DNA of 64,000 nt from contig JAIYAW010000009.1 in the NCBI GenBank assembly GCA_027488835.1, forward strand, positions 310,001 to 374,000. Reading direction: 5' to 3'. The translations under genes and the position numbers were made by a program. Numbering within the stretch: the first letter of the stretch is position 1; each line of letters starts with the position of its first letter. Below the pieces are notes generated by a model. That model had not been told where the DNA came from, did not search any database, and saw nothing but the letters and a program-made list of their open reading frames with translations. This stretch comes from Bacteroidota bacterium. GTDB taxonomy: Bacteria; Bacteroidota; Bacteroidia; NS11-12g; UBA955. Positions 1 through 8,234 of this stretch are shown piece by piece.

Positions 1-39
1 TCACAAACAAATGGAAGTGAAATGCCATTGATGTGGTAA
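1..39 (+). CDS. C-terminal end of an unidentified gene (partial)
   Basis: Frame 1 is open from the window edge to a TAA at 37-39 and encodes only 12 residues (ending EMPLMW). The other two forward frames stop sooner. A strong hairpin terminator follows at 61-88, which is what one expects after a plus-strand gene. Too little is present to name a product, and the stretch could be non-coding. Confidence 0.35.
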   Translation, partial: SQTNGSEMPLMW

Positions 40-60
40 AATAATCAAACATAACTAACG

Positions 61-88
61 AAAAAGGCTCTAGTTATAGAGCCTTTTT
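61..88. terminator. Bidirectional intrinsic terminator
   Basis: Perfect 12-bp inverted repeat (61-72 and 77-88, loop GTTA) with an A-run on the left and a T-run on the right, so it can stop transcription from both sides: the gene entering from the left edge and the minus-strand gene ending at 89. Confidence 0.85.
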
Positions 89-796
89 TTAATTCAATTG
101 AATTTGAGGGATATTAATTCCCAACTGCCAAAGTCGTTCTTTGTCTCTTTCAAGAGTAGTTTTAATTTGAAACAACTTTTCCTTAATTTTCTTTTTAAAA
201 TTTTGCTTGGTGTATCGAATATGCAAAACATTTGGTGTAAATCCGGATATTTTACTCGTCATTAAATTATAGCCATAATTCACGCTAAGTCCGCCAAAAA
301 AAGTCAATCCGAATTCTGGTCGCAAAATCAAACTTCGTTGATTGTTAAAATCGGTTACATATTGCAGTTCAATTGCTTTGTTGAACAGCGCACCTGATTT
401 AGATATTCCCAATGAAATACCAGTTAATTTGTCAAATCTATTTCTCAAAAACAATGCATTTAAATGAATTTCTTGAAATTTGGTAACTGAAAATAAATCT
501 CTTTTGCCTTTGGAAACACCAATTTCAAATGTGTTAAATCCTTGTTTGGTATATCCTATATTTAGATAATTGCCTTTTAATTCAAACAATGATTGGTGAT
601 CAACTTTAATTGCTTCATATAATCCATGTATTTCTTTAATTTTATAAATAAGTTTTATGGTAGATTGAATTGCTTTTTCGGAATTGAATTTAAACGTATC
701 TCTTTGTTTATTCAATGTATCATTTTGAGCTTTTAAATTTACAAGAGCACAAATCAATAAAACAAAGAGGAGCGAAGCAGCTTTAATTATTTTCAT
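89..796 (-). CDS. Predicted outer-membrane beta-barrel-like protein, function unknown
   Basis: A 235-residue protein that I do not recognise. The start is set at the ATG at 796 because it opens a clear Sec signal peptide (MKII, a hydrophobic core, then LKAQ at about residue 24). The longer reading frame upstream runs through a terminator and into the neighbouring gene. After the signal, the middle and C-terminal parts alternate short amphipathic strands rich in F, Y, L and G, including the run GLTFFGGLSVNYGYNL, as in small Bacteroidota outer-membrane barrels. The last 40 residues are basic and less strand-like. It is separated from the pyrophosphatase gene by a terminator and has its own TATCTTTG element five bases before the start, so it is probably transcribed alone. 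An outer-membrane location is inferred from composition only. Confidence 0.65.
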   Translation of the reverse strand: MKIIKAASLLFVLLICALVNLKAQNDTLNKQRDTFKFNSEKAIQSTIKLIYKIKEIHGLYEAIKVDHQSLFELKGNYLNIGYTKQGFNTFEIGVSKGKRDLFSVTKFQEIHLNALFLRNRFDKLTGISLGISKSGALFNKAIELQYVTDFNNQRSLILRPEFGLTFFGGLSVNYGYNLMTSKISGFTPNVLHIRYTKQNFKKKIKEKLFQIKTTLERDKERLWQLGINIPQIQLN

Positions 797-801
797 TAAA
801 A

Positions 802-809
802 CAAAGATA
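802..809 (-). promoter_or_regulatory. Bacteroidota -7 element TATCTTTG
   Basis: The minus strand reads TATCTTTG, a perfect match to TAnnTTTG, only 5 bases before the ATG at 796. A TTTG lies 14 bp upstream, shorter than the usual ~19 bp. If used, the transcript would be nearly or fully leaderless. Confidence 0.5.
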
Positions 810-832
810 GGATGGTTAGATAGCAAAAAAAA

Positions 833-852
833 GAGGCTGCAATTGCAGCCTC
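833..852 (-). terminator. Intrinsic terminator of the pyrophosphatase gene
   Basis: Perfect 10-bp self-complementary stem (GAGGCTGCAA/TTGCAGCCTC) with a run of eight T on the minus strand immediately after it (825-832 on the plus strand are A). It lies 26 bp downstream of the pyrophosphatase stop codon. Confidence 0.85.
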
Positions 853-878
853 TTTTTAAGGTATTATATAATTTGAAA

Positions 879-3326
879 TTATTTATTTTTGTTTTTGCAA
901 CAAGCATCACCTTTAGAACAAGGTTTGTCATTGTCTTCATTGCAAACCGCATCACCGGAACAACCTTCTTTTTTTGTAGTTTTTCCTTTGCAGCAATCTC
1001 TTTCACATTTGCCCGTCATAAATTTACCATCGACACCATAATGAGACATGCAAATTGCTTTTTCAGTTGAATCACAACCCATGCTATCGCACATTGCAGC
1101 ACATTGATCTTTAGTCATTGTTGAACATTTGCTCATATCGCATTTACTCATTTTTTGACAATTATCAGCAGACATTTCAGTGCATTTGTTTTGCTTTGCA
1201 ACCGGTTCACCAAAAGTTTTACCTGCAATAAATGGAGCAATAACCAAAGAAACGATAGACATTAATTTAATTAAGATATTCATTGAAGGACCAGAAGTGT
1301 CTTTGAATGGATCACCAACAGTATCACCAGTAACTGATGCTTTGTGTGGCTCAGATTTTTTGTAATAAGTTTCACCATCAATAACTACACCTTTTTCAAA
1401 TGATTTTTTTGCATTGTCCCAAGCTCCACCTGCGTTTGATTGGAAAATACCCATCAATACACCTGAAACTGTAACACCAGCCAAGAGACCACCTAAAACT
1501 TCAGGTCCGAAAATGAAACCAACAATTACAGGAGTAATCAATGCAATAGCACCTGGCAACATCATTTCACGGATAGATGCTTTGGTAGAAATAGCCACAC
1601 ACTTTTCATATTCTGGCTGTGCTGTGTATTCCATGATTCCAGGAATTTCGCGGAATTGGCGACGAACTTCGTTTACCATATCCATGGCAGCTTTACCTAC
1701 TGCTTGAATACACAATGCAGAGAAAATAAAAGGAATCATTCCACCTACAAATAAACCAGCCAAAACAGGAGCTTTGTAAATATCAATATGTTCAATTCCA
1801 GCAATACCAACGAATGCAGCAAATAAAGCCAAAGAAGTTAATGCCGCCGAGGCAATAGCAAATCCTTTACCAGTTGCAGCAGTTGTATTTCCAACAGCAT
1901 CTAAATTATCAGTACGCTCGCGAACTTCAGGAGGCAATTGGCTCATTTCAGCTATACCACCTGCGTTATCAGCAATAGGGCCAAACGCATCGATTGCCAA
2001 CTGCATGGCAGTTGTTGCCATCATGCCGGCAGCTGCAATTGCAACACCATATAATCCCGCAAAATAATAAGAAGCCATGATACCACCAGCCAATGTTAAA
2101 ATTGGAATTACTGTAGATTTCATACCTACCGACAAACCAGCAATAATGTTTGTAGCATGTCCAGTAGAAGATTGTTGAATGATTGAATTTACAGGTGCTT
2201 TACCCATCGCTGTGTAATATTCTGTTACAATACTCATTATTGCACCAACTACTGTTCCTACAGCAATTGCGTAGAATACATTTAATTTGGTGAATTCATA
2301 ACCACGAATAGATAATGTATCAGGTAACATCCAGTTTACGATAAAATAAGAAGCAACAACAGTCAGAATCATGGAAGACCAGTTACCCAAATTCAAAGCA
2401 CTTTGAACGTTTGAATTATCATCTTTGATTGTAACAAACCAAGTTCCTACTATAGAAAATAGAATACCCAAACCACAAATTACCATTGGCAATAGGATAG
2501 GAGACATTCCACCAAAATTATCTACTGAAACAATTTCTTGTCCCAATACCATTGTAGCCAAAATAGTCGCAACATAAGAACCGAATAAATCGGCACCCAT
2601 ACCAGCAACGTCACCTACGTTGTCACCAACGTTATCTGCAATTGTTGCAGGGTTACGAACATCATCTTCAGGAATACCCGCTTCAACTTTACCTACTAAA
2701 TCTGCGCCAACGTCGGCAGCTTTGGTGTAAATACCACCACCAACACGTGCAAATAAAGCGATTGATTCTGCACCTAAAGAAAATCCTGTCAATACTTCGA
2801 TTGAAGTTTTAACAGTATCTTCACCTAAGCCACTGAAAATTGATAAAAATGCTATAAATAAACCTCCAAGACCCAAAACAGCCAAACCAGCAACACCCAA
2901 TCCCATTACAGTACCACCTGTAAATGAAACTTTTAATGCTTGTTTCAAACTTGTTCTAGCAGCTTGGGTAGTTCTTACATTTGCTTTTGTAGCAACTCTC
3001 ATTCCAATGTAACCAGCAGTAGCTGAAAATACAGCACCAATTACAAAGGCAATTGCAATAATCCAACTTGAATGAATTGGTTTGCCGTTTACTTCATGGA
3101 TTGTTCCAGAATAAGCCAACAATACCGATGCGAAAAGAACGAATACACTCAGTACTCTCCATTCTGCTTTTAAGAATGCCATTGCACCTTTGGCAATGTA
3201 GTCAGCTAAGCGTTGCATGTTTTCATCGCCAGCATCTTGTTTGCTAACCCATGCACTTTTAATTGCCATAACTATTAAGCTGACAATTCCAAGAGCGGGA
3301 ATAAGATAAAGAATTATGTCTTTCAT
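879..3326 (-). CDS. hppA: Membrane-bound K+-dependent ion-pumping pyrophosphatase with Cys-rich tail
   Basis: Hydrolyses pyrophosphate and pumps Na+ or H+ across the inner membrane. It is a polytopic protein of 815 residues with the M-PPase signature [11 protein letters not shown] at 205-215 and the acidic site DNVGDNVGD at 231-239. The motif [10 protein letters not shown] (479-488) has Ala483 and Gly486 where K+-independent enzymes have Lys and Thr, so it belongs to the K+-dependent branch; in Bacteroidota such enzymes are often Na+ pumps, but ion choice is not decided here. Members normally end soon after the last membrane helix. This one continues for about 103 residues (713-815) containing 16 cysteines and many Met, Lys and Asp, against only 3 cysteines in the rest. 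A TATTTTTG element precedes it. Identity of the pump is very secure; the tail is unexplained. Confidence 0.97.
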   Translation of the reverse strand: MKDIILYLIPALGIVSLIVMAIKSAWVSKQDAGDENMQRLADYIAKGAMAFLKAEWRVLSVFVLFASVLLAYSGTIHEVNGKPIHSSWIIAIAFVIGAVFSATAGYIGMRVATKANVRTTQAARTSLKQALKVSFTGGTVMGLGVAGLAVLGLGGLFIAFLSIFSGLGEDTVKTSIEVLTGFSLGAESIALFARVGGGIYTKAADVGADLVGKVEAGIPEDDVRNPATIADNVGDNVGDVAGMGADLFGSYVATILATMVLGQEIVSVDNFGGMSPILLPMVICGLGILFSIVGTWFVTIKDDNSNVQSALNLGNWSSMILTVVASYFIVNWMLPDTLSIRGYEFTKLNVFYAIAVGTVVGAIMSIVTEYYTAMGKAPVNSIIQQSSTGHATNIIAGLSVGMKSTVIPILTLAGGIMASYYFAGLYGVAIAAAGMMATTAMQLAIDAFGPIADNAGGIAEMSQLPPEVRERTDNLDAVGNTTAATGKGFAIASAALTSLALFAAFVGIAGIEHIDIYKAPVLAGLFVGGMIPFIFSALCIQAVGKAAMDMVNEVRRQFREIPGIMEYTAQPEYEKCVAISTKASIREMMLPGAIALITPVIVGFIFGPEVLGGLLAGVTVSGVLMGIFQSNAGGAWDNAKKSFEKGVVIDGETYYKKSEPHKASVTGDTVGDPFKDTSGPSMNILIKLMSIVSLVIAPFIAGKTFGEPVAKQNKCTEMSADNCQKMSKCDMSKCSTMTKDQCAAMCDSMGCDSTEKAICMSHYGVDGKFMTGKCERDCCKGKTTKKEGCSGDAVCNEDNDKPCSKGDACCKNKNK

Positions 3327-3353
3327 ATGTTTTTCTAAATGAATTTAGGGGCG

Positions 3354-3361
3354 CAAAAATA
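3354..3361 (-). promoter_or_regulatory. -7 element TATTTTTG upstream of hppA
   Basis: The minus strand reads TATTTTTG (TAnnTTTG consensus), 27 bases before the hppA ATG. No exact TTTG is present at the -33 distance. Confidence 0.5.
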
Positions 3362-3423
3362 ATTAATCTTTGTTAGTTAATCACACTTTTTTTGTAAAAT
3401 GATAGATTTAAAGTGCGAATGGC

Positions 3424-5436
3424 CTATTTACTATTTATGAAAACCACAGGGATTGCCATTGTGTTGCTCCTATTATTCACTTTAACAAATCCAATACCAT
3501 TGTATAATTGATTGATTGTCAGTTTTAAACAACCAAATTCATCTACATGCATATCTTTATATTTTGTAATTAGTTGGCCCAAATTATTTAACAATTCAAT
3601 ATCAATTACATCACCTTGCCTTAAGCCTGAAATTGAAAATTCATTGGAAATTGGATTTGGGGTAATGGCAACTTTATTTAATTCAATTGCGTTAGTCTGA
3701 TTAATATGGTCAATTGAACCTATATTTAACATGCTTTGATTCATATATGTTCCTGATCCAGTTGTTTCTAATTTCACTGCTGAAACACCGTAAATATAAT
3801 TTCCGCTAGCCCAATTGCAATCATCAGTAAAAAAAGTATCGGTGGTATTTGATAATGTGCCACATTTTGTTCTAGCCAAAGTAATTTCGTATTTTGATGT
3901 GTCAATGCGATATATATTATAAGATTCTGCGTCTGAAGATTTATTCCAATTTAACTGAACCGTACCGTTTGTTGAGGAAATTGTCAAGTTAGTAGGTGGT
4001 TTTACCGTATTCATGGTTAATGTAGGATCACCCATTAAAGCAATAAATACCCCATTCCATGAGCCATTAAACTGCCCATTGAAATATTCAGCAGTGTTAT
4101 TTATCGTAATTTTTGCGCCATAGCCTATATTCATTCCCATGCCCATGTGATGTAAGTACCATTTTGGTATGCCACCCCAACAAGAAGCCAATGAACCTGC
4201 TGCCAGTGCTCCTCTCAATAAATTGTTTTTGGAATCCCAATCACCGAAAAAACTTCCAGCCAACATAGTGAAACCATTAGAAAAACTGGCCTTTGAAGAA
4301 GCAAAAGTTGATGTAGTCCCAATGCCATTGCAAGAGTTATAAGACCCAGCACCACAACCATAACTCCATAAATATGACGTCTTATTTTGTTCAGTAAAAT
4401 AATCTCGGTTATCAAAAACACTGTCTAAACCTACGAAACAAGGTAAATTGTGATATCCTGTAGAAGCCAAGTTTAATCCAGTGAAGTTATTATCAATTAA
4501 AGCATGTTTCGTGAATTTAATTTCACCATTTCTCCAAGCATGAACCCTATTTAAATAATCTCGTACCATTTGTGTATCGTTTGTAGAAAAATTATCCATG
4601 TCATACATATCAACCCTGCCTATTTCTAATTCAATATTGTTAGGAATGGTAGTTTGATCAAATTTACCATCTTTAGGAATATTGTGAAAACGTGCTGAGC
4701 CTCCGGTGGAGCAGTCAACTATGTAATCTGTCCAAAATCCCTCAAAATCACCATAATAACAATCTGCAGGCCAAGCACCTGTATGATTTCCAGAGCCTTC
4801 AACGTGTCCATCAGGAGGTGGTCTATCTCCATTTGAGGAAAAATAACCAGAATAAGGAACTGGAACATGACCTATTATATAAAGTGTCTTTGGACGTAGT
4901 TTTAATGATTCAATTAGTTTTTTTAATTTTGTTTTAACAGCTGACGGTTTTGAAGTTCTATTTACGAACATAATATTAACTTGCCATCCCGTAGCAATTA
5001 GGTCTGATTTTAATTGGGTTATTTCATTGCTTAATGCACTCAGGTAATTACTGTCAATCAACAAAACGATACCACCTTTTTTAATGGGCGCTTCAAATTT
5101 ATTTCCCGCAAAAATATATCCCAAGGCATCTGCTGCAGTTCCATTGTTTTTAATAACTAAGAACTCTTTGTTCGTAACACCCGTTTTATCGTCGTAACTA
5201 TTGATATTGCCCGCAACACTAGATATTTTGTTAAAATTAACATCTCCGAAATTGCGAGAATATATATCAAATGTACCCGAATAGGTTTCTTTTGGCCATT
5301 TGAGGGATATTGTTGACTCCTTGACTGAAGCTTCAAGTTGAACAACTTGCGTCTTGGCAACTTGAGCATTTAATTTAGAAGCACTGTAATTCAAGGATAA
5401 AAGCGTGCAAATTATCAGTTTAAATGGGGCTTTCAT
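3424..5436 (-). CDS. Secreted C25 (gingipain)-fold protein, likely inactive, with FnIII and T9SS sorting domain
   Basis: A 670-residue secreted protein. Signal peptide 1-25; a beta-rich FnIII-like region at about 28-100; a caspase-like/C25 domain from about 120 to 475; an FnIII domain at about 480-565; and a C-terminal T9SS type-A-like sorting domain from about 588 (ITPNPISNEF). C25 hallmarks visible are YIIGH (186-190), AWPADCYYGD (221-230), EIGRVDMYD (271-279) and the closing GDPTLTM (469-475). The usual catalytic GHG reads GCG (360-362), and the usual A-C-x-x-G reads AGSFFGD (393-399). The two positions are 33 residues apart, matching the His-Cys spacing I recall for gingipain RgpB. I infer a surface or secreted protein of gingipain fold without peptidase activity. 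It is divergent from the OmpA/nuo operon. Confidence 0.7.
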   Translation of the reverse strand: MKAPFKLIICTLLSLNYSASKLNAQVAKTQVVQLEASVKESTISLKWPKETYSGTFDIYSRNFGDVNFNKISSVAGNINSYDDKTGVTNKEFLVIKNNGTAADALGYIFAGNKFEAPIKKGGIVLLIDSNYLSALSNEITQLKSDLIATGWQVNIMFVNRTSKPSAVKTKLKKLIESLKLRPKTLYIIGHVPVPYSGYFSSNGDRPPPDGHVEGSGNHTGAWPADCYYGDFEGFWTDYIVDCSTGGSARFHNIPKDGKFDQTTIPNNIELEIGRVDMYDMDNFSTNDTQMVRDYLNRVHAWRNGEIKFTKHALIDNNFTGLNLASTGYHNLPCFVGLDSVFDNRDYFTEQNKTSYLWSYGCGAGSYNSCNGIGTTSTFASSKASFSNGFTMLAGSFFGDWDSKNNLLRGALAAGSLASCWGGIPKWYLHHMGMGMNIGYGAKITINNTAEYFNGQFNGSWNGVFIALMGDPTLTMNTVKPPTNLTISSTNGTVQLNWNKSSDAESYNIYRIDTSKYEITLARTKCGTLSNTTDTFFTDDCNWASGNYIYGVSAVKLETTGSGTYMNQSMLNIGSIDHINQTNAIELNKVAITPNPISNEFSISGLRQGDVIDIELLNNLGQLITKYKDMHVDEFGCLKLTINQLYNGIGFVKVNNRSNTMAIPVVFINSK

Positions 5437-5534
5437 TTTTCTTATTTAAAAGCAATTTAAATGAAAAATTCTGAGAATCTGAAATTTTGTGAGAATATTG
5501 TATAAAAATCTATGGAATAGAGCAATATTTGATT

Positions 5535-5542
5535 TATTTTCG
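5535..5542 (+). promoter_or_regulatory. Probable -7 element of the ompA-nuo operon
   Basis: TATTTTCG, one mismatch from TAnnTTTG, lies 14 bases before the ATG at 5557 in the divergent intergenic region. It is the only candidate promoter I see for the whole co-directional run to 12957. Confidence 0.35.
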
Positions 5543-5556
5543 CAGCAAATTCGCGA

Positions 5557-6810
5557 ATGAAAAAAATATTTTATTTGGTACTGATATTTGGTTTAAATAT
5601 TGTTACCTCACAATTATTGGCTCAAGGAACTAAAACAACAGCAAAGAAAACTGAAGCTAGTGAAGCGGTTGCGCCCCCTAAAGAATTGGCTCCTGCCGTT
5701 CAAATTTACTTTGATAACAATAAATTTGAAATCAAAAAAGAAGAAGCAAAGAAGTTAAGCGTTTTGCTTGACCGCTTAAAATCGATGAAAGAATATCGTT
5801 TGGTTTTAACAGGACATACAGACAGTACTGGTAACGACGATTATAACATGGAACTTTCAAGAAACCGTGTTGATGAAGTTTTTGATTTTTTATCTGAAAA
5901 TGACATTGAAGATGATTTCATGGAGAAAAAATATTTTGGCCGTGCTAAACCGCGCGAAAAAAATGAATCTGATATAAATATGAAGGCTAGAAACCGCCGT
6001 GTTGAAATTACCATCATAGAAAAACCAAAACCAATTGTTAAGCCTGTAGTTAAAGGTGATACTTGTGTAAGAGACACCACAGTTCCAATGGGATTAGGTA
6101 TTTCTGTCACGATGAATAAGTGTGATTATATCAGAATGTGCAAAAGTAATCCTGGCAAATGTGTAAGTATCCGCAAAACTAATGACATTATGGAAATCAT
6201 TAAAAGCGGACATCCATTATCTTTAAAAGGGAATGAAGGTTTAATGTGGGCCGGTTTGATGGAATTCAAATTCCCTGGTGATACGTGTTTAACAAAGCCA
6301 TTCACAGCAACAGTTAAAGTTGACTACGAAGCATACAAAAGAGCGAAAATCAGATTACTTGTGAAAGATGACAAAACTGGTAAACTTAAAAGTTCAAGCG
6401 ATAGAGAGAAAAAAGTGACTCTTGACAAATCCGACAAAAAGAAAGAAAATATCAAAATTGGAGTTACGGTAAAATGTCCCACAAGTAAAGACAAAGAAGG
6501 AACTATTTTTGTTGCGGGTGGTGCAGGTAAAGGTAAAGAGTGTATTATCAAGGACAAAACGAATCAGATTGATAGAATGTTCATTGTGCAAGAAGGATCT
6601 GCAGATTTGCCATTGGTAATTATTGAAGCAGACAAGAAAGATAATGTTTTCACTGCCAAATATAGCAAATTGACTGACGCACAATTTATTTTCCAATTAA
6701 ACGATGGGACTTATTCATCAATGTTACCTACCAGTTCTGTAAGGCCAACAAAAGTTAAAACAGAATTGCGTAAGAAATACAAAATCAAAACAAAACACTT
6801 AAAAGATTAA
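5557..6810 (+). CDS. OmpA-domain envelope protein with unknown C-terminal region
   Basis: A 417-residue exported protein. Signal peptide 1-23 (ending LLAQ), a short Ala/Lys/Pro linker, then an OmpA C-terminal-like peptidoglycan-binding domain at about 47-155. That domain shows the IYFDNNKFEI start, the GHTDSTGNDDYNMELSRNR core and the closing RNRRVEI motif. Unusually, the OmpA domain is at the N-terminus and is followed by about 260 residues with seven cysteines and a very basic end (KTELRKKYKIKTKHLKD) that I do not recognise. It probably anchors this unknown part to peptidoglycan in the periplasm. The stop is only 10 bases before nuoI and no terminator lies between, so it seems to head the nuo operon. 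The domain call is firm; the role is unknown. Confidence 0.85.
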   Translation: MKKIFYLVLIFGLNIVTSQLLAQGTKTTAKKTEASEAVAPPKELAPAVQIYFDNNKFEIKKEEAKKLSVLLDRLKSMKEYRLVLTGHTDSTGNDDYNMELSRNRVDEVFDFLSENDIEDDFMEKKYFGRAKPREKNESDINMKARNRRVEITIIEKPKPIVKPVVKGDTCVRDTTVPMGLGISVTMNKCDYIRMCKSNPGKCVSIRKTNDIMEIIKSGHPLSLKGNEGLMWAGLMEFKFPGDTCLTKPFTATVKVDYEAYKRAKIRLLVKDDKTGKLKSSSDREKKVTLDKSDKKKENIKIGVTVKCPTSKDKEGTIFVAGGAGKGKECIIKDKTNQIDRMFIVQEGSADLPLVIIEADKKDNVFTAKYSKLTDAQFIFQLNDGTYSSMLPTSSVRPTKVKTELRKKYKIKTKHLKD

Positions 6811-6820
6811 TTATAAAGCC

Positions 6821-7357
6821 ATGGAGCGTTTGACGTCGAGGTCGAAAGATGTTGTAAATAAAAAGATGAACTTTTGGGAGAGAATATATCTTCCAGCGGT
6901 TTTTGGTGGAATGTGGATTACACTGAAACACTTCTTTAAAAAGAGTAGTACCATATCCTATCCAGAAGTTAAACGTCCAATGAGCAAAATTTACCGTGGT
7001 CAGCATGTTTTAAAGCGTGATGAACAAGGGAGAGAACGTTGTACTGCTTGTGGTTTGTGCGCCGTTGCATGTCCTGCTGAGGCAATTACTATGGTTGCCG
7101 CAGAACGTACAAAAGAAGAATCTAAACTATACCGTGAAGAAAAATTTGCGTCAACCTATGAGATAGATATGTTGCGTTGTATTTTTTGTGGATTGTGCGA
7201 AGAAGCTTGTCCTAAAGAGGCTATTTTTCTTACCGATAGGATTGTTGATGCTAATTTTGGCAGAAATGAATTCATATTTGGTAAAGATAAACTGGTTGAA
7301 CCTTTAGATCATAGAATTGATGTTTCTAAGCGTCAAATATGGGATTATCAAAATTAA
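6821..7357 (+). CDS. nuoI: NADH-quinone oxidoreductase subunit I
   Basis: The 178-residue subunit that carries two [4Fe-4S] clusters (N6a/N6b) and passes electrons toward quinone at the junction of the peripheral and membrane arms of complex I. Both CxxCxxCxxxCP motifs are present: CTACGLCAVACP and CIFCGLCEEACP. The start at 6821 gives the N-terminus MERLTSRSKDVVNKK followed by WERIYLPAVFGG, which matches the usual start of Bacteroidota NuoI. It follows the OmpA gene by 10 bases and precedes nuoJ by 3. The operon here begins at nuoI; subunits A-H are not in the window. Confidence 0.97.
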   Translation: MERLTSRSKDVVNKKMNFWERIYLPAVFGGMWITLKHFFKKSSTISYPEVKRPMSKIYRGQHVLKRDEQGRERCTACGLCAVACPAEAITMVAAERTKEESKLYREEKFASTYEIDMLRCIFCGLCEEACPKEAIFLTDRIVDANFGRNEFIFGKDKLVEPLDHRIDVSKRQIWDYQN

Positions 7358-7360
7358 AAC

Positions 7361-7915
7361 ATGGGAAACATTTCAAATTTGCCTATTCCTTTTCTTGTAT
7401 TATCCTTTATTACCATTTTATGTGCGTTGTATGTGGTAACAAGCAAGAATCCAGTTCATAGTGTTTTGGCACTAATTTTAACTTTCTTTAGTATTTCGGC
7501 GCACTATGTATTGCTGAATGCTCAATTTTTGGCAATTGTAAACTTAATGGTTTATGCGGGTGCTATCATGGTATTATTCCTATTTGTATTGATGCTTTTG
7601 AATTTAAGTAAAGATTCCGAACCAGTAAAGTCAAATTTATGGGGAGTTGCAGCAGCAATTTCGGCTGGTTTGTTACTGGTAATTATTACTGCTTCGTTCC
7701 AAAAAACGGGCATCGCGATAGTACAAGGAAATGCACCAGAAATTGGATTGGTAAAAAACTTAGGTAGGGTACTGATGACAGAATATTTGGTTCCATTTGA
7801 ACTTTCTGGAATTTTATTTATTGCTGCAATGGTGGGTGCTGTTTTGCTTGGAAAAAGAGATGGTGCTACTGTGCAAGAAATTATGGATTTAAACAACGAC
7901 ACAAACAATGCTTAA
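7361..7915 (+). CDS. nuoJ: NADH-quinone oxidoreductase subunit J
   Basis: A 184-residue membrane subunit of complex I with five predicted helices. It has the typical motifs [11 protein letters not shown] near residue 29 and [24 protein letters not shown], which in known structures includes the helix with a pi-bulge involved in coupling. It overlaps nuoK by 8 bases. Size, helix pattern and position between nuoI and nuoK make the call secure. Confidence 0.95.
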   Translation: MGNISNLPIPFLVLSFITILCALYVVTSKNPVHSVLALILTFFSISAHYVLLNAQFLAIVNLMVYAGAIMVLFLFVLMLLNLSKDSEPVKSNLWGVAAAISAGLLLVIITASFQKTGIAIVQGNAPEIGLVKNLGRVLMTEYLVPFELSGILFIAAMVGAVLLGKRDGATVQEIMDLNNDTNNA

Positions 7916-8234
7916 TATTTTTCAAAGTTTGGAAATTAGCCATTATATTTATTTAAGCTGCGTGCTTTTTTGTATTGGTCTGTTTGGAGTGCTATTCCGT
8001 AGAAATGCAATTATTCTTTTGATGTGTATCGAACTTATGTTGAATGCTGTAAATTTATTATTCGCAGCTTTCTCCGAATATATGGGAGATAAAGATGCGA
8101 ATGGTCAAATGTTCGTGTTTTTCATTATGGTAGTTGCTGCGGCAGAAGCAGCTGTAGGTTTGGCAATTTTGGTAATGGTTTATCGCAACACGCGTAAAAC
8201 CGATGTGAGTTTCTTAGATAGTTTAAAAGATTAA
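7908..8234 (+). CDS. nuoK: NADH-quinone oxidoreductase subunit K
   Basis: A 108-residue, three-helix membrane subunit of complex I, homologous to MrpC. The conserved membrane glutamate region is visible as [16 protein letters not shown], and the second acidic site as [18 protein letters not shown], both needed for proton transfer in studied homologues. Its start overlaps the end of nuoJ by 8 bases and its stop overlaps the nuoL start by one, indicating translational coupling. Confidence 0.96.
   Translation: MLNIFQSLEISHYIYLSCVLFCIGLFGVLFRRNAIILLMCIELMLNAVNLLFAAFSEYMGDKDANGQMFVFFIMVVAAAEAAVGLAILVMVYRNTRKTDVSFLDSLKD

Noticed and set aside
797-1006. The barrel-protein reading frame extends 70 codons upstream into the pyrophosphatase gene
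   Set aside because: The extension crosses a strong terminator hairpin and the antisense-free coding end of hppA, while the ATG at 796 starts a proper signal peptide.
4692-4937. Plus-strand open frame within the C25-like gene
   Set aside because: Antisense to a clearly coding region and without signal, motif or promoter.
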